From Pseudomonas bohemica (GTDB lineage: Bacteria; Pseudomonadota; Gammaproteobacteria; Pseudomonadales; Pseudomonadaceae): a DNA stretch of 47,336 nucleotides. The DNA is taken from contig NZ_NKHL01000084.1 in NCBI RefSeq assembly GCF_002934685.1, positions 1 through 47,336 on the forward strand, in the 5' to 3' direction. The notes below the pieces were generated by a model. It was not told where the DNA came from, ran no database searches, and saw nothing but the letters and a program-made list of their open reading frames with translations. This document shows positions 25,957-39,054 of this stretch, piece after piece (position 1 is the stretch's first letter; every line of letters begins with the position of its first letter). The position numbers were made by a program, and so were the translations under genes.

Positions 25957-25986
25957 AAAGCCCACATTATGCGGGCTTTGTTTTTA
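25957..25986. terminator. Terminator between small lipoprotein and brnQ
   Basis: AAAGCCCACATTATGCGGGCTTT then a T-run. Convergent genes, and A- and T-runs on both sides, suggest it serves both. Confidence 0.85.
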
Positions 25987-26033
25987 TGTCTATAAGTCGG
26001 GCGGCGGCAACTCAATTGCGCACCACCCTCCCC

Positions 26034-27347
26034 TCAAGCCAGCGCCTGCCTGCGCTTGCCCAGCATCCGATCTACGACGAACGCGGCGAATAGCGTGATC
26101 AACGTCGGAATCAACCAGGCGAGCCCTTGTTCACTCAGCGGCAGATGAGCCAGGGCATCAGGCAGATATTCGCCAAGGCCCGAGCCCTTGAGCGCATCGA
26201 TCATGCCGAACAGCAACGACACCAGCATCACTGGCGCCACTACGCGGCCCTGGGCCTGCCAGAAGTCTTTGCAGAAGCTCAGTGCGACCAGGGCGATGCA
26301 GGGTGGATAGATCGCCGTGAGCACCGGGATCGAGAACTGGATCAGCTTGGTCAACCCCAGGTTCGATACCAGCAGAGAGAACGCAGCCAGCAGGATTACC
26401 AGGGTTTTGTAGGACAGCGGCAGCAAACGGCTGAAATATTCGGCACAGGCACAGGTCAGACCTACCGCAGTGACCAGGCACGCCAGCGAAATCAGCACGG
26501 CGAGGAAGCCACTGCCCAGCGAGCCGAAGGTGTGCTGCACATAGGCGTGCAGCACGGCCGCGCCGTTGGTAGCAGTGGCTGCAATGGCGTGGCTGCCTGA
26601 GCCAAGACGGAACAGGCTGATGTACACCAGCGCCAGACCGACACCTGCGATCAGGCCGGCGATGATGGCGTAGCGGGTGATCAACTGTGGCGACTCGACG
26701 CCACGGGAGCGGATCGCATTGACGATGACAATGCCGAACACCAGTGCACCGAGGGTATCCATAGTCAGGTAGCCGTTGATGAACCCCTGAGAAAATGGAG
26801 CCGCGACATAAACAGGCTGTGCGGTTCCGACATCACCGGCGGGCAGCGCGAACGCAGCGATGCCCAATACGGCCAACGCAATGATTTTCAGCGGCGCGAG
26901 GAAGCGCCCTACCGTGTCCAGCAGACGGCCTGGGTACAGGGAGATCCAGAACACCAGCAGGAAATACACGAGACTGTAGAGCAACAGGGCCAGCGGGCTT
27001 TCACCGGTCAGTGGCGCCAGGCCGACTTCGAAGGAGACAGTAGCGGTACGCGGCGTGGCGAACAGGGGGCCCACCGACAGGTAGCACGCTGCGGCGAGTA
27101 TGGTCCCGGCGACCTTGCCGATCGGGCTACTCAGCGCATCCATGGCGCCGCCGACCTTGGCCAGGGCGATGACGGTCACCACGGGAAGACCTACCGCCGT
27201 TACGAGAAAGCCCAACGCCGCCATCCACACATGCGGACCGGCCTGCAGGCCAACAATTGGGGGGAAGATGATATTGCCAGCACCCACGAACAACGCGAAC
27301 GTCATGAAACCCAGCGCCAGAATGTCCTGACCTTTCAACACTTTCAT
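26034..27347 (-). CDS. brnQ: Branched-chain amino acid:cation symporter BrnQ
   Basis: 437 residues from ATG at 27347 ([18 protein letters not shown]), with a possible GTG four codons earlier. It is a polytopic inner-membrane carrier with about 12 hydrophobic segments; the N-terminal [20 protein letters not shown] is a signature of the LIVCS family (BraB/BraZ in Pseudomonas), taking up leucine, isoleucine and valine with Na+ or H+. Length is normal for the family. The gene stands alone and converges on the small lipoprotein gene. Confidence 0.95.
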   Translation of the reverse strand: MKVLKGQDILALGFMTFALFVGAGNIIFPPIVGLQAGPHVWMAALGFLVTAVGLPVVTVIALAKVGGAMDALSSPIGKVAGTILAAACYLSVGPLFATPRTATVSFEVGLAPLTGESPLALLLYSLVYFLLVFWISLYPGRLLDTVGRFLAPLKIIALAVLGIAAFALPAGDVGTAQPVYVAAPFSQGFINGYLTMDTLGALVFGIVIVNAIRSRGVESPQLITRYAIIAGLIAGVGLALVYISLFRLGSGSHAIAATATNGAAVLHAYVQHTFGSLGSGFLAVLISLACLVTAVGLTCACAEYFSRLLPLSYKTLVILLAAFSLLVSNLGLTKLIQFSIPVLTAIYPPCIALVALSFCKDFWQAQGRVVAPVMLVSLLFGMIDALKGSGLGEYLPDALAHLPLSEQGLAWLIPTLITLFAAFVVDRMLGKRRQALA

Positions 27348-27872
27348 CAAAGAAACCACACTGCTGAATCGGAATTAAGAAGAGGATTTCCCGAAGGGTC
27401 GAGGGAAATGCTACCCGTCCTTTTAGAACAGGCCCGTGGGGCACGACGGCTCCTTGTGGGGGCCGAACACGCAAAATGGCGGGTAGCCTACTCTATTTGC
27501 CGCCCCAATACAGGGCGGTGCGACCGATGAACGCACGTTCAGGTCGCATTTCGGAAAAGCCCTACAGCATTGAGAGAAGTCGTCGACCATTACGTCTTTT
27601 ACAGGTACTGCGCCAAACCGCCGATCCATGGGGGCAAGCCTGTAGCAGTACCGCTTGGCGGCGGTCGCGGTAGGCCAACTGCCTCTTGATGAGCTGACCC
27701 GCCGCGTTCGCTGCCGTCGTAACCTCCGACGTCTCCTACAGGGGCTGTTACAGGGGTCAATCCCGTTACACCGCGAAACCTGTAGGAGCGGCTTGCTGGC
27801 TCCTACAGTAGATCGGGGGTAGCGAAAAATGTGTTCGGCTTGTCAACGACAATTACTCAAAAGCCGAAAAGA
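27348..27872. other. Long intergenic region with REP-type hairpin, no gene
   Basis: About 520 bases between brnQ and the sucD terminator. It holds the upstream region of brnQ (27348-27500), then a stretch of GC-rich inverted-repeat-like sequence (27620-27760), where AGTACCGCTTGGCGGCGGTCG and later CCTCCGACGTCTCCTACAGG show short palindromes. It ends in a REP hairpin at 27780-27808. Short frames have no support. Confidence 0.5.
27780..27808. repeat. REP-type palindrome (CTGTAGGAGC ... GGCTCCTACAG)
   Basis: CTGTAGGAGC at 27780-27789 pairs with GCTCCTACAG ending at 27808, around a short loop. Same GTAGGAGC word family as the element at 9814-9900; a half-site (TCTCCTACAGG) occurs near 27733. Confidence 0.8.
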
Positions 27873-27899
27873 CAAAAGCCACCCGAAGGTGGCTTTTGT
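27873..27899 (-). terminator. Rho-independent terminator of the sdh-suc cluster
   Basis: On the minus strand AAAAGCCACC, loop TTCG, GGTGGCTTTTGTC, about 25 bases after the sucD stop at 27925. Confidence 0.92.
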
Positions 27900-27924
27900 C
27901 GATCAGGCAGTGATCAGACGGCAA

Positions 27925-28812
27925 TTAAGCCTTCTTCACTTCCCAACCCGTCAGCTCAGCCAGGGCTTTGCCGATGTCTGCCAGCGAACGCACGGTCTTC
28001 ACGCCAGCGTCTTGCAGCGCAGCGAATTTCTCGTCTGCAGTGCCTTTACCGCCGGAGATGATCGCGCCCGCATGGCCCATGCGCTTGCCCGGAGGAGCAG
28101 TCACACCAGCGATGTAGGAAACGACTGGCTTGGTCACGTGTGCCTTGATATAGGCAGCCGCTTCTTCTTCAGCCGAACCGCCGATCTCACCGATCATGAC
28201 GATCGCTTCGGTCTTCGGGTCTTCCTGGAACAGCTTCAGGATGTCGATGAAGTTGGAGCCCGGAATCGGGTCACCGCCGATACCGACGCAGGTGGACTGA
28301 CCGAAACCGGCGTCAGTGGTCTGCTTCACAGCTTCGTAGGTCAGGGTGCCGGAACGCGACACGATACCGACTTTGCCTGGCAAGTGAATGTGACCTGGCA
28401 TGATGCCGATCTTGCACTCGCCCGGGGTGATGACGCCTGGGCAGTTAGGGCCGATCAGGGTAACACCGAGCTCATCGCACTTGACCTTGGCATCCAGCAT
28501 GTCGAGGGTAGGGATACCTTCGGTGATGCAGATGATCAGCTTGATGCCGCCGAAAGCAGCTTCCAGGATCGAATCCTTGCAGAAAGGAGCCGGAACGTAG
28601 ATAACCGAAGCGGTAGCGCCGGTTTGCTTCACAGCTTCGGCAACAGTATTGAACACCGGCAGGTTCAGGTGGGTGGTGCCACCTTTGCCTGGGGTCACGC
28701 CGCCAACCATTTTGGTGCCGTAGGCAATGGCTTGTTCGGAGTGGAAAGTACCTTGCGAGCCGGTGAAGCCCTGGCAGATAACTTTGGTGTCTTTATTAAT
28801 CAGGACGCTCAT
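27925..28812 (-). CDS. sucD: Succinyl-CoA synthetase alpha subunit
   Basis: 295 residues. It holds the CoA-binding domain and the active-site histidine that is phosphorylated while succinyl-CoA is converted to succinate with ATP or GTP formation; [16 protein letters not shown] near residue 245 carries that histidine, and [20 protein letters not shown] is the N-terminal Rossmann CoA-binding segment. [10 protein letters not shown] is present too. The start overlaps the sucC stop by one base (TAATG), so the subunits are coupled. Terminator follows. Confidence 0.98.
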   Translation of the reverse strand: MSVLINKDTKVICQGFTGSQGTFHSEQAIAYGTKMVGGVTPGKGGTTHLNLPVFNTVAEAVKQTGATASVIYVPAPFCKDSILEAAFGGIKLIICITEGIPTLDMLDAKVKCDELGVTLIGPNCPGVITPGECKIGIMPGHIHLPGKVGIVSRSGTLTYEAVKQTTDAGFGQSTCVGIGGDPIPGSNFIDILKLFQEDPKTEAIVMIGEIGGSAEEEAAAYIKAHVTKPVVSYIAGVTAPPGKRMGHAGAIISGGKGTADEKFAALQDAGVKTVRSLADIGKALAELTGWEVKKA

Positions 28813-29978
28813 TATTTGCCCTCCGCAGCTTTGACGACTTGTTGAGCAGCGTCGGTCAAGCTGGTAGCAGCGATGATGTTCAAGCCGCTTTCTGCCAGTA
28901 CTTTAGCGCCCAGGTCAGCGTTGTTGCCTTCAAGGCGGACAACGACCGGGATTTTCACGCCGACTTCTTTCACCGCACCGATGATGCCTTCGGCAATCAT
29001 GTCGCAGCGAACAATACCGCCGAAGATGTTGACCAGTACTGCAGCGACGTTGGTGTCGGACAGGATGATCTTGAAAGCTTCGGTCACGCGCTCTTTGGTA
29101 GCGCCACCACCTACGTCGAGGAAGTTGGCTGGCTTGCCGCCGTGCAGGTTGACGATGTCCATGGTGCCCATGGCCAGGCCAGCACCGTTGACCATGCAGC
29201 CGATGTTGCCTTCCAGTGCCACGTAGTTCAGTTCGAACTTGGCAGCGTGGGCTTCACGTGGATCATCTTGCGATGGATCGTGGAAAGCCTTCAGCTTTGG
29301 CTGACGGTACATGGCGTTGGCGTCGATGTTGATCTTGGCGTCCAGGCAGTGCAGATCGCCGTCAGCCTTGATTACCAGCGGGTTCACTTCCAGCAGAGCC
29401 AGATCGTGATCCTGGAAGAGATTGGCCAGGCCGACGAAGATCTTGGCGAACTGAGCAACCTGCTTGCCTTCCAGGCCCAACTGGAATGCCAGGTCACGAC
29501 CCTGGAATGGCTGAGCGCCAACCAGTGGATCGATAGTGGCTTTGAGAATCTTCTCAGGTGTTTCGTGAGCGATTTTCTCGATGTCCACGCCACCTTCGGT
29601 GGAAGCCATGAACACGATACGACGGCTCGAACGATCGACTACAGCGCCCAGGTACAGCTCTTTGGCGATGTCAGTGCACGACTCAACCAGGATCTTGGTG
29701 ACTGGCTGACCGTTGGCATCAGTCTGGTAAGTGACCAGACGCTTGCCCAACCACTGTTGAGCGAACGCAGCTGCGTCTTCCTTGCTGCGAACCAGCTTGA
29801 CGCCGCCCGCTTTACCGCGACCGCCTGCGTGAACCTGGGCTTTGACGACCCACTCGGTTCCGCCGATCTTGTCGCACGCTTCTGCTGCTGCTTCCGGGGT
29901 GTCTACTGCAAAGCCCTTGGATACCGGCAGGCCGTATTCAGCAAACAGCTGCTTACCCTGATACTCGTGAAGATTCAT
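28812..29978 (-). CDS. sucC: Succinyl-CoA synthetase beta subunit
   Basis: 388 residues, normal for the ADP- or GDP-using beta subunit. The ATP-grasp domain begins [20 protein letters not shown] and includes [23 protein letters not shown] near 199 and GRDLAFQLG are family features. It binds nucleotide and, with SucD, forms the tetrameric enzyme of the citric acid cycle. It is followed by sucD with a one-base overlap and preceded by a 203-base gap from lpdG that contains hairpins. Confidence 0.98.
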   Translation of the reverse strand: MNLHEYQGKQLFAEYGLPVSKGFAVDTPEAAAEACDKIGGTEWVVKAQVHAGGRGKAGGVKLVRSKEDAAAFAQQWLGKRLVTYQTDANGQPVTKILVESCTDIAKELYLGAVVDRSSRRIVFMASTEGGVDIEKIAHETPEKILKATIDPLVGAQPFQGRDLAFQLGLEGKQVAQFAKIFVGLANLFQDHDLALLEVNPLVIKADGDLHCLDAKINIDANAMYRQPKLKAFHDPSQDDPREAHAAKFELNYVALEGNIGCMVNGAGLAMGTMDIVNLHGGKPANFLDVGGGATKERVTEAFKIILSDTNVAAVLVNIFGGIVRCDMIAEGIIGAVKEVGVKIPVVVRLEGNNADLGAKVLAESGLNIIAATSLTDAAQQVVKAAEGK

Positions 29979-30135
29979 GCTTATTACCGTCTTCGTTAGG
30001 TACTGCGCATTCGGTGCTGCTCGTCTAAGCGTGCCGCACCACCTGTGACCGCTTCTCCCGGAAGACCCCTCGCCAGCACCTCAGTGCCGGTTCGATGTCT
30101 GCCGGGAGTTCGAGTCCAACGGACCTTCCGCGGCA

Positions 30136-30171
30136 GGTCTTGCGAGCAAGACCCGCGACGGGCGCTCCGTC
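30136..30171. repeat. Two adjacent hairpins in the lpdG-sucC gap
   Basis: GGTCTTGC/GCAAGACC (30136-30153) and GACGG/CCGTC (30157-30171) form a pair of stems 10 bases after the lpdG stop. The T-run follows on the plus strand, so this is not a leftward terminator. It is more likely an mRNA-stability or processing element between lpdG and sucC; inference. Confidence 0.5.
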
Positions 30172-30181
30172 GTGGTTTTTC

Positions 30182-31778
<1,597 letters not shown>

Positions 31779-31792
31779 CCGGGGCTGCCTCA

Positions 31793-33043
31793 TCAGATAT
31801 CCAGCAACAGACGAGCCGGATCTTCCAGCAGGTTCTTGATGGTCACCAGGAAGGTCACAGCTTCTTTACCGTCGATCAAGCGGTGATCGTAGGACAGTGC
31901 CAGATACATCATCGGACGAATGACAACCTGACCGTTGATCGCCATCGGGCGCTGAACGATGTTGTGCATGCCCAGGATGGCCGCTTGTGGCGGGTTGACG
32001 ATCGGGGTCGACATCATCGAACCGAAAGTACCACCGTTGGTGATGGTGAAGGTACCACCAGTCATCTCGTCGATGGACAGTTTGCCGTCACGGGCTTTCT
32101 TGCCGAAGGTGGCAATGCCGCCTTCGATTTCAGCCAAGCTCATCTGCTCTGCGTTACGCAGAACCGGCACAACCAGACCACGGTCGCTGGAAACCGCAAC
32201 GCCTACGTCGGCATAGCCGTGGTAAACGATGTCGGAACCGTCGATCGAAGCGTTGACCGCCGGGAAGCGTTTCAGCGCTTCGGTGGCAGCCTTGACGAAG
32301 AACGACATGAAGCCCAGGCGTACGCCGTTGTGGGACTTCTCGAACAGATCCTTGTACTTCGAACGCAGTGCCATGACTTCGGTCATGTCGACTTCATTGA
32401 AGGTGGTCAACATGGCCATGGTCGACTGGGCTTCAACCAGACGCTCGGCAACCTTGGCACGCAGACGAGTCATCGGAACGCGCTTCTCGGTGCGGTCGCC
32501 AGCGGCGAACACAGGCGCGGAAGCGGCCGGAGCGGCAGGCTTGGCAGCAGGTGCGGCGGCTGGAGCGGATTTCTTCGCTTCGATGGCAGCCACCACGTCT
32601 TCCTTGGTGACGCGACCATCTTTGCCGGTGCCCTTGATGCTGGACAGGGCAATGCCGTTTTCTTCGGCCAGCTTGCGGGCAGCCGGAGCGCCGATAGCGT
32701 CTTCGTCGCCAGCAGCCGGGGCTGCGGCAGGCGCGGCTGCCGGGGTGGCAGCAGGAGCAGCAGCGGCAGAAGCCGGTGCAGCAGCAGGAGCGGCCGATGC
32801 GGTAGCGCCCGCATCCAGGGTTGCGATCAGCTCGTTGGACAGAACGGTATCGCCCTCGCCCTTGACGATGGACGCCAGCACGCCGTCAGCTTCGGCCAGA
32901 ACTTCGAGGACGACCTTATCGGTCTCGATGTCGACCAGCAGCTCGTCACGTTTCACCGCCTCGCCCGGCTGTTTGTGCCATTTGGAAATGGTGCCATCGG
33001 CAACGGATTCCGGGAAAGAGGGGGCTTTGATCTCAATAGCCAT
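31793..33043 (-). CDS. sucB: Dihydrolipoyllysine-residue succinyltransferase (2-oxoglutarate dehydrogenase E2)
   Basis: 416 residues. The lipoyl domain (1-77) has the lipoylated Lys43 in [12 protein letters not shown] long Ala/Pro linker (about 80-115) follows. The peripheral-subunit-binding domain at about 117-150 ([20 protein letters not shown]) leads by another linker to the acyltransferase core with [11 protein letters not shown] and catalytic His387. It transfers the succinyl group to CoA and forms the 24-mer core of the complex. The 41-base gap after sucA puts both in one transcript. Confidence 0.98.
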   Translation of the reverse strand: MAIEIKAPSFPESVADGTISKWHKQPGEAVKRDELLVDIETDKVVLEVLAEADGVLASIVKGEGDTVLSNELIATLDAGATASAAPAAAPASAAAAPAATPAAAPAAAPAAGDEDAIGAPAARKLAEENGIALSSIKGTGKDGRVTKEDVVAAIEAKKSAPAAAPAAKPAAPAASAPVFAAGDRTEKRVPMTRLRAKVAERLVEAQSTMAMLTTFNEVDMTEVMALRSKYKDLFEKSHNGVRLGFMSFFVKAATEALKRFPAVNASIDGSDIVYHGYADVGVAVSSDRGLVVPVLRNAEQMSLAEIEGGIATFGKKARDGKLSIDEMTGGTFTITNGGTFGSMMSTPIVNPPQAAILGMHNIVQRPMAINGQVVIRPMMYLALSYDHRLIDGKEAVTFLVTIKNLLEDPARLLLDI

Positions 33044-33084
33044 TGTCTGTAATTCCTTAATTCGGTTTCTAGTGCGCGAAGGCG

Positions 33085-35916
33085 TTAAACAGTGAACGCG
33101 TCTTTCAGCAGTTTTTCCTGCTGTTCGGCGTGCATCGAAGCGTAGCCACAGGCAGGAGCAGCAGAAGCGTCACGACCGGCGTACTCAAGAACGAGGTTGC
33201 GGTTGTGATTGCCGATGCTACGGCGCAAATGATGCTGACTGCTGTACCAGGCGCCCTGGTTCATCGGTTCTTCCTGACACCAGACCACATTGGTCAGATT
33301 GGTGTAAGGCGCGATGGCCTCCATCAGGTCGTCTTCCGGGAACGGGTAGAGCTGCTCGATACGCACGATGGCGATATCTTCGCGGCCTTCGGCACGGCGT
33401 TTTTCCAGCAGGTCGTAGTAGACCTTGCCACTGCACAGCACCAGACGCGTCACTTTGGCCGGATCGAGGGTGTCGATTTCCGGAATGACAGTCTGGAACG
33501 AGCCTTCGGCCAGATCTTCCAGGGTCGAGATTGCCAGCTTGTGGCGCAGCAGCGACTTCGGCGTCAGCACAACCAACGGTTTGCGCAACGGACGAATCAC
33601 CTGACGGCGCAACAGGTGGTAGATCTGAGCCGGCGTGGTCGGCACGCACACCTGAATGTTGTGCTCGGCGCACAGTTGCAGGTAACGCTCAAGACGCGCC
33701 GAGGAGTGCTCGGGGCCCTGGCCTTCGTAGCCGTGTGGCAGCAGCATGGTCAGACCGCACAGACGACCCCACTTGTGCTCGCCACTGGTGATGAACTGGT
33801 CGATCACTACCTGCGCACCATTGGCGAAGTCACCGAACTGGGCTTCCCAGATCACCAGCGCATTGGGCGAGGTGGTCGAGTAGCCGTATTCGAATGCCAG
33901 TACCGCTTCTTCCGACAGGAACGAGTCGTACAGGTCAAAGCGTGGCTGACCGGCATACAGGTTCTGCAGAGGGACGTAGGTGCTCGCGTCTTTCTGGTTG
34001 TGCAAAACGGCGTGACGGTGCGAGAACGTACCGCGACCGACGTCTTGTCCAGTGATGCGCACCGGGTGACCTTCGAACGCCAGCGTGGCGTAAGCCATGG
34101 TTTCGGCGTAACCCCAGTTGATCGGCAGGCCACCGGCTTGCATCTTCTGGCGGTCTTCGTAGATCTTCTGAACCTGACGCTGAACCACGAAACCTTCCGG
34201 CAGCTCCATCAGCTTGGCGGACAGTTCCTGCAGCGTCTTGAGGTCGAAACGGGTGTCGTGACGCGCGGTCCAGGCGTGGCCCAGGTATGGACGCCAGTCG
34301 ACGAACAGCTCCTTGTTGGGCTCCTTGACCAGGCTCTTCACAACGTGCATGCCGTTATCCAGCGCGTTGCGGTACTCGTCGACCTTCGCCTGAGCGCCGG
34401 CAGCGTCGAGGACACCGGCAGCGGCCAGGGAGTCGGCGTACAGCTCACGGGTCGTGCGCTGCTTGGCGATCTGCTGATACATCAGCGGTTGGGTGCCGCT
34501 TGGTTCGTCAGCTTCGTTGTGCCCGCGACGACGGTAGCAGACCAGATCGATCACCACATCACGCTTGAACTGCATGCGGTAGTCGATGGCCAACTGGGTC
34601 ACGAACATGACGGCTTCAGGGTCATCGCCATTCACATGGAGAATCGGCGCCTGAATCATCTTGGCAACGTCGGTGGCGTACTCGGTGGAGCGCGCATCCA
34701 GCGGGTTGCTGATGGTGAAACCGACCTGGTTGTTGATCACGATGTGGATCGTACCGCCAGTCTTGAAGCCGCGGGTCTGCGACATCTGGAAGGTTTCCAG
34801 AACCACGCCCTGACCTGCGAACGCAGCGTCACCGTGGATGGAAATCGGCAGCACTTTCTCGCCTGTGGCGTCGTTGCGACGATCCTGACGGGCGCGCACG
34901 GAACCTTCCACCACTGGAGATACGATCTCCAGGTGAGATGGGTTGAAAGCCATCGCCAGGTGAACTTCGCCGCCGGTGGTCATCACGTTGGACGAGAAAC
35001 CCTGGTGGTATTTCACGTCACCGGAACCCAGTTCGACCTTCTTCTTGCCTTCGAACTCGTCGAACAGCTCGCGCGGGTTCTTGCCGAAGGTGTTGACCAG
35101 GACGTTCAGACGGCCACGGTGGGCCATGCCGATGACGATTTCCTTGGTGCCGTAGGAGCCGGAGCGCTGGATCAGTTCGTCCAGCATCGGGATCAGGCTC
35201 TCGCCACCTTCCAGACCGAAACGCTTGGTGCCTGGGTATTTGGTACCCAGGTACTTTTCCAGACCCTCGGCCGCAGTGACGCGCTCGAGCAGATGGCTCT
35301 GAATGTCGGCGGGGTAAGCTGGACGGCCACGCACGCTTTCGAGGCGCTGCATGAACCAGTTGCGCTGGTTGGAATCGACGATGTGCGTGAACTCGGCGCC
35401 AATGGTGCGGCAATATGTCTTCTGCAAGGCGTCGACGATTTCGCGTAGGCTCGCCTCCTCCTTGCCGATGAACAGGTCGCCGGCACGGAAGGTGGTATCG
35501 AGGTCAGCGTCGGTCAGGCCGTAATGATTGATCGACAGGTCAGCTGGCGCAGTACGCTTCCACAAACCCAGAGGATCGAGTTGCGCACCCTGATGGCCGC
35601 GCATACGGAATGCCTGGATCAGTCGCAGCACTTCGACTTGCTTCTTCTCGTGTTCGCTGCTCACGCTACCGGCGGAGACCGGCTGAGCGCGGCGCTGGTT
35701 TTTCCCCAGCAACACGAAATGATCGCGAACCGTAGAGTGCGATACATCGGTGGCAGTGCTGCCGTCAGCCGGCAACGTCTGAAAGTAGGTGCGCCACTCT
35801 TCTGGCACAGCGTTAGGGTCGTGCAGGTAGAGCTCGTAGAGCTCTTCCACATAGGCAGCGTTACCACCGGAAAGGTGGGCGCTGTTCCACATGCGCTGCA
35901 TCACGCTTTCTTGCAT
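33085..35916 (-). CDS. sucA: 2-oxoglutarate dehydrogenase E1 component
   Basis: 943 residues, full length. A thiamin diphosphate enzyme that decarboxylates 2-oxoglutarate and reductively succinylates the lipoyl group of SucB in the cytoplasm. N-terminal region [37 protein letters not shown] around 262; [12 protein letters not shown] and [11 protein letters not shown] around 350-410 form the cofactor site; the transketolase-like C-terminal half has [17 protein letters not shown]. The ATG at 35916 has ACCGAGGGTGACC upstream. It lies 277 bases after sdhB, separated by an attenuator-like hairpin. Confidence 0.98.
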   Translation of the reverse strand: MQESVMQRMWNSAHLSGGNAAYVEELYELYLHDPNAVPEEWRTYFQTLPADGSTATDVSHSTVRDHFVLLGKNQRRAQPVSAGSVSSEHEKKQVEVLRLIQAFRMRGHQGAQLDPLGLWKRTAPADLSINHYGLTDADLDTTFRAGDLFIGKEEASLREIVDALQKTYCRTIGAEFTHIVDSNQRNWFMQRLESVRGRPAYPADIQSHLLERVTAAEGLEKYLGTKYPGTKRFGLEGGESLIPMLDELIQRSGSYGTKEIVIGMAHRGRLNVLVNTFGKNPRELFDEFEGKKKVELGSGDVKYHQGFSSNVMTTGGEVHLAMAFNPSHLEIVSPVVEGSVRARQDRRNDATGEKVLPISIHGDAAFAGQGVVLETFQMSQTRGFKTGGTIHIVINNQVGFTISNPLDARSTEYATDVAKMIQAPILHVNGDDPEAVMFVTQLAIDYRMQFKRDVVIDLVCYRRRGHNEADEPSGTQPLMYQQIAKQRTTRELYADSLAAAGVLDAAGAQAKVDEYRNALDNGMHVVKSLVKEPNKELFVDWRPYLGHAWTARHDTRFDLKTLQELSAKLMELPEGFVVQRQVQKIYEDRQKMQAGGLPINWGYAETMAYATLAFEGHPVRITGQDVGRGTFSHRHAVLHNQKDASTYVPLQNLYAGQPRFDLYDSFLSEEAVLAFEYGYSTTSPNALVIWEAQFGDFANGAQVVIDQFITSGEHKWGRLCGLTMLLPHGYEGQGPEHSSARLERYLQLCAEHNIQVCVPTTPAQIYHLLRRQVIRPLRKPLVVLTPKSLLRHKLAISTLEDLAEGSFQTVIPEIDTLDPAKVTRLVLCSGKVYYDLLEKRRAEGREDIAIVRIEQLYPFPEDDLMEAIAPYTNLTNVVWCQEEPMNQGAWYSSQHHLRRSIGNHNRNLVLEYAGRDASAAPACGYASMHAEQQEKLLKDAFTV

Positions 35917-36123
35917 GCTTGGTCACCCTCGGTTAGGGGACACCATCGGCGTCGACACCCAAGCAGCACTTGAAAGTCCATGCAGCGACCGTATCGAGTC
36001 GCTGACTGCACCAAGTCGCCAGGATCACGCAGATAGTCCGGGTACCAGCCCGGATGCCCCTGCTGGTCTCATTTCTTCAAAATAAGAGCCGCAGCCATAT
36101 GACCGCTGCTCAGGTTAAAACTA

Positions 36124-36147
36124 CGGCGCCGGTTGAAGCCTGCGCCG
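36124..36147 (-). terminator. Hairpin after sdhB, possible attenuator between sdhCDAB and sucA
   Basis: CGGCGC (36124-36129) and GCGCCG (36142-36147) form a stem with a 12-base loop; on the minus strand a GTAGTTTT tract follows. It lies 47 bases after the sdhB stop and 208 before sucA. A leaky terminator would set the ratio of sdh to suc transcripts; inference. Confidence 0.4.
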
Positions 36148-36193
36148 CAGCGTTTACAGGTACAACAGTTTCAAATAACAGGTGCAACGAACA

Positions 36194-36898
36194 TCAGATA
36201 CCGCTGGTGAGAAGCATGTTGCGAACGTGACCGATAGCCTTGGTTGGGTTCAGGCCTTTCGGACAGACGTTCACGCAGTTCATGATCCCGCGGCAACGGA
36301 ACACGCTGAACGGATCGTCCAGCGATGCCAAGCGCTCCTGGGTCTTGGTGTCACGGCTGTCAGCCAGGAAACGGTAGGCTTGCAGCAGTGCCGCTGGACC
36401 GAGGAACTTGTCAGGGTTCCACCAGAACGAAGGGCAGGAAGTCGAGCAGCAGGCGCACAGGATGCACTCGTACAGACCGTCCAGCTTCTCACGTTCTTCA
36501 GGCGACTGCAGACGTTCGATGGCCGGAGCCGGCGTATCGTTCTGCAGGAATGGCTTCACCTTCTCGTATTGCTTGTAGAAGATGCTCATATCGACGACCA
36601 GGTCACGAATCACCGGCAAGCCAGGAAGCGGACGCACCACCAGCTTGTTGTTCTTGACCACCGCAGACAGCGGCGTGATGCACGCCAGGCCGTTCTTGCC
36701 GTTGATGTTCATACCGTCGGAACCGCACACGCCTTCACGGCAGGAGCGACGATAGGAAAAACCTTCGTCCTGCTCTTTGATCAGCGCCAATACGTCCAGA
36801 ACCATCAGGTCCTTGCCGCCGGTATCCACATCGAACACCTGGGTCTTAGGCGCCGTATCGGTATCGGGGTTGTAGCGATAAACTTCGACTTTCAACAT
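36194..36898 (-). CDS. sdhB: Succinate dehydrogenase iron-sulfur subunit
   Basis: 234 residues from ATG at 36898 (MLKVEVYRYNPDTD), with AAGGGTGG just upstream; a GTG three codons earlier (36907) is less likely. The [2Fe-2S] site is SCREGVCGSDGMNINGKNGL plus the next cysteine: Cys53, Cys58, Asp61 and Cys73. The [4Fe-4S] and [3Fe-4S] sites are in ILCACCSTSCPSFWW and in CRGIMNCVNVCPKG near the C-terminus. It carries electrons from the SdhA flavin to ubiquinone. The gene starts 11 bases after sdhA ends. Confidence 0.97.
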   Translation of the reverse strand: MLKVEVYRYNPDTDTAPKTQVFDVDTGGKDLMVLDVLALIKEQDEGFSYRRSCREGVCGSDGMNINGKNGLACITPLSAVVKNNKLVVRPLPGLPVIRDLVVDMSIFYKQYEKVKPFLQNDTPAPAIERLQSPEEREKLDGLYECILCACCSTSCPSFWWNPDKFLGPAALLQAYRFLADSRDTKTQERLASLDDPFSVFRCRGIMNCVNVCPKGLNPTKAIGHVRNMLLTSGI

Positions 36899-36909
36899 AG
36901 CAGCCACCC

Positions 36910-38682
36910 TTAGTAAGTCCGAATTTTCGGTTCAAACGCCGGTACGGTCTTCGGCGCAAAGTTGACTGCACGTTTGGCAACCCGCTTCTCGCCAGGGAAG
37001 TACAGGGTGTGGCACAGCCAGTTTTCATCGTCGCGATCTTCGAAATCTTCACGGGCGTGAGCGCCGCGGGATTCCTTACGCACCTCTGCAGCGACTGCAG
37101 TGGCTTCGGCGACTTCCAGCAGGTTCTGCAACTCCAGCGCTTCGATACGCGCGGTGTTGAAGCCCTGGGACTTGTCGTTGATCTTGACGTTGGCAATACG
37201 AACGCGCAGGTCAGCCAACTGCTCGATGCCCTTCTGCATGTATTCGCCGGTACGGAACACACCGAAGTAGTTCTGCATGCAGTTTTGCAGCTCACGACGC
37301 AAGGTCGCGACGTCTTCGCCATCGGTGCGCTCGTTCAGGCTGTTGAGGCGGCTCAGTGCGACGTCGATGTCGGTATTGCTGGCTTCGGCGTATTCGATGC
37401 CGTCGGTCAGCGCTTTTTCCAGGTGCAGACCGGCAGCACGACCGAATACCACCAGGTCGAGCAGCGAGTTGCCGCCCAGGCGGTTGGCACCGTGAACCGA
37501 TACGCAGGCCACTTCGCCTACCGCGAACAGGCCAGGAATGACCTGGTCGTTGCCTTCGGCGTCCTGAGTCATCGCCTGGCCATGGATGTTGGTGGCAACG
37601 CCGCCCATCATGTAGTGGCAGGTCGGAACGACTGGAACCGGCGCGACAACCGGGTCAACGTGCGCGAAGGTCTTGGACAGCTCACAGATACCCGGCAGGC
37701 GGCTGTGCAGGACTTCTTCGCCCAGGTGGTCGAGTTTCAACATCACGTGGTCGCCGTTAGGACCGCAACCGTTGCCCGCGATGATTTCCTTAACCATGGA
37801 ACGAGCTACAACGTCACGACCAGCGAGGTCTTTGGCGTTGGGAGCATAACGCTCCATGAAACGCTCGCCGTGCTTGTTGATCAGGTAACCGCCTTCACCG
37901 CGGCAACCTTCGGTAACCAGTACACCTGCGCCGGCAATGCCGGTTGGGTGGAACTGCCACATTTCAATGTCCTGAACCGGGACACCTGCACGCAGCGCCA
38001 TGCCGATACCGTCACCGGTGTTGATCAGGGCGTTGGTGGTCGAAGCGTAGATACGGCCTGCGCCGCCGGTAGCCAGTACAGTTGCCTTTGCGCGGATGTA
38101 AATGGTTTCGCCGGTTTCGATGCAGATCGCGATCACACCCACGAACGCGCCGTCCTGGTTCTTCACCAGGTCAACGGCGTAGTACTCGTTCAGAAAGGTG
38201 GTGCCTGCTTTCAGGTTGCCCTGGTAAAGGGTGTGCAACAGCGCGTGGCCGGTACGGTCGGACGCCGCGCAAGTACGTGCAGCCTGACCGCCTTTGCCGA
38301 AATCCTTGGACTGACCACCGAACGGACGCTGGTAGATACGGCCTGTTTCGGTACGCGAGAACGGCAGACCCATGTGGTCCAGTTCGAAGACCGCTGCCGG
38401 GCCTTCCTGACACATGTATTCGATAGCGTCCTGGTCACCGATGTAGTCGGAACCCTTGACGGTATCGTACATGTGCCAGCGCCAGTCATCGTTCGGGTCG
38501 GCCGACGCGATGGCGCAGGTGATGCCGCCCTGTGCGGACACGGTGTGCGAGCGGGTTGGAAAAACCTTGGTGACTACAGCGGTCTTGTGGCCGCCCTGAG
38601 CCAGCTGCAACGCAGCACGCATGCCTGCACCGCCGCCACCAATGATGATGGCGTCGAATGAGAGTGTATTAATGTTAGCCAT
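36910..38682 (-). CDS. sdhA: Succinate dehydrogenase flavoprotein subunit
   Basis: 590 residues. FAD-binding [20 protein letters not shown] (12-31), the covalent FAD site with His46 in [11 protein letters not shown], and the catalytic His-Arg region around [12 protein letters not shown] and LGGNSLLD near 400. It oxidises succinate to fumarate on the cytoplasmic face of the inner membrane as complex II. The start lies 3 bases after the sdhD stop, within the sdhCDAB operon. Confidence 0.98.
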   Translation of the reverse strand: MANINTLSFDAIIIGGGGAGMRAALQLAQGGHKTAVVTKVFPTRSHTVSAQGGITCAIASADPNDDWRWHMYDTVKGSDYIGDQDAIEYMCQEGPAAVFELDHMGLPFSRTETGRIYQRPFGGQSKDFGKGGQAARTCAASDRTGHALLHTLYQGNLKAGTTFLNEYYAVDLVKNQDGAFVGVIAICIETGETIYIRAKATVLATGGAGRIYASTTNALINTGDGIGMALRAGVPVQDIEMWQFHPTGIAGAGVLVTEGCRGEGGYLINKHGERFMERYAPNAKDLAGRDVVARSMVKEIIAGNGCGPNGDHVMLKLDHLGEEVLHSRLPGICELSKTFAHVDPVVAPVPVVPTCHYMMGGVATNIHGQAMTQDAEGNDQVIPGLFAVGEVACVSVHGANRLGGNSLLDLVVFGRAAGLHLEKALTDGIEYAEASNTDIDVALSRLNSLNERTDGEDVATLRRELQNCMQNYFGVFRTGEYMQKGIEQLADLRVRIANVKINDKSQGFNTARIEALELQNLLEVAEATAVAAEVRKESRGAHAREDFEDRDDENWLCHTLYFPGEKRVAKRAVNFAPKTVPAFEPKIRTY

Positions 38683-38685
38683 GAA

Positions 38686-39054
38686 TCAGATACCCCAAAG
38701 AATCTGCACACCCCAGACGAAGTACGCGAACATCGCAATGCCGCACACCGCCTGGAAAAGGAAACGCACAGCCAGTGCGGACTTGCCGAACCCCATCGGG
38801 GTCAGGTAGTCGGTCGCGATGGTCCACATGCCGACCCAGGCGTGAGCGGCCAGGGCAACCAGGGCCAACAGACTGAAGATGCGCATTCCGTTATGCGAGA
38901 ACAGAGCGTGCCACGTGGCGTAGTCGATGCCAGGGTGCGCGATCAGGTATCCGATCAGGAAAATGAAATAAGCCGCGAGCACTACCGCGGAGACGCGTTG
39001 CGCCATCCAGTCGTAGAGGCCCGAACGAGACAGGTTCGTAACGCTGGTTACCAT
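38686..39054 (-). CDS. sdhD: Succinate dehydrogenase membrane anchor subunit
   Basis: 122 residues from ATG at 39054 (MVTSVTNLSRSGLYDW). It has three membrane helices (about 22-40, 58-78, 95-115). His71 in ALAAHAWVGMWTIATDY is the haem b ligand candidate, and Asp82-Tyr83 match the quinone-site pair of the E. coli protein. The start overlaps the sdhC stop by seven bases; an alternative TTG two codons earlier is less likely. Confidence 0.95.
   Translation of the reverse strand: MVTSVTNLSRSGLYDWMAQRVSAVVLAAYFIFLIGYLIAHPGIDYATWHALFSHNGMRIFSLLALVALAAHAWVGMWTIATDYLTPMGFGKSALAVRFLFQAVCGIAMFAYFVWGVQILWGI

Noticed and set aside
33130..35448. 772-codon open frame opposite sucA
   Set aside because: Antisense shadow of sucA; no motif.
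37009..38661. 550-codon open frame opposite sdhA
   Set aside because: Antisense shadow of sdhA; no motif.
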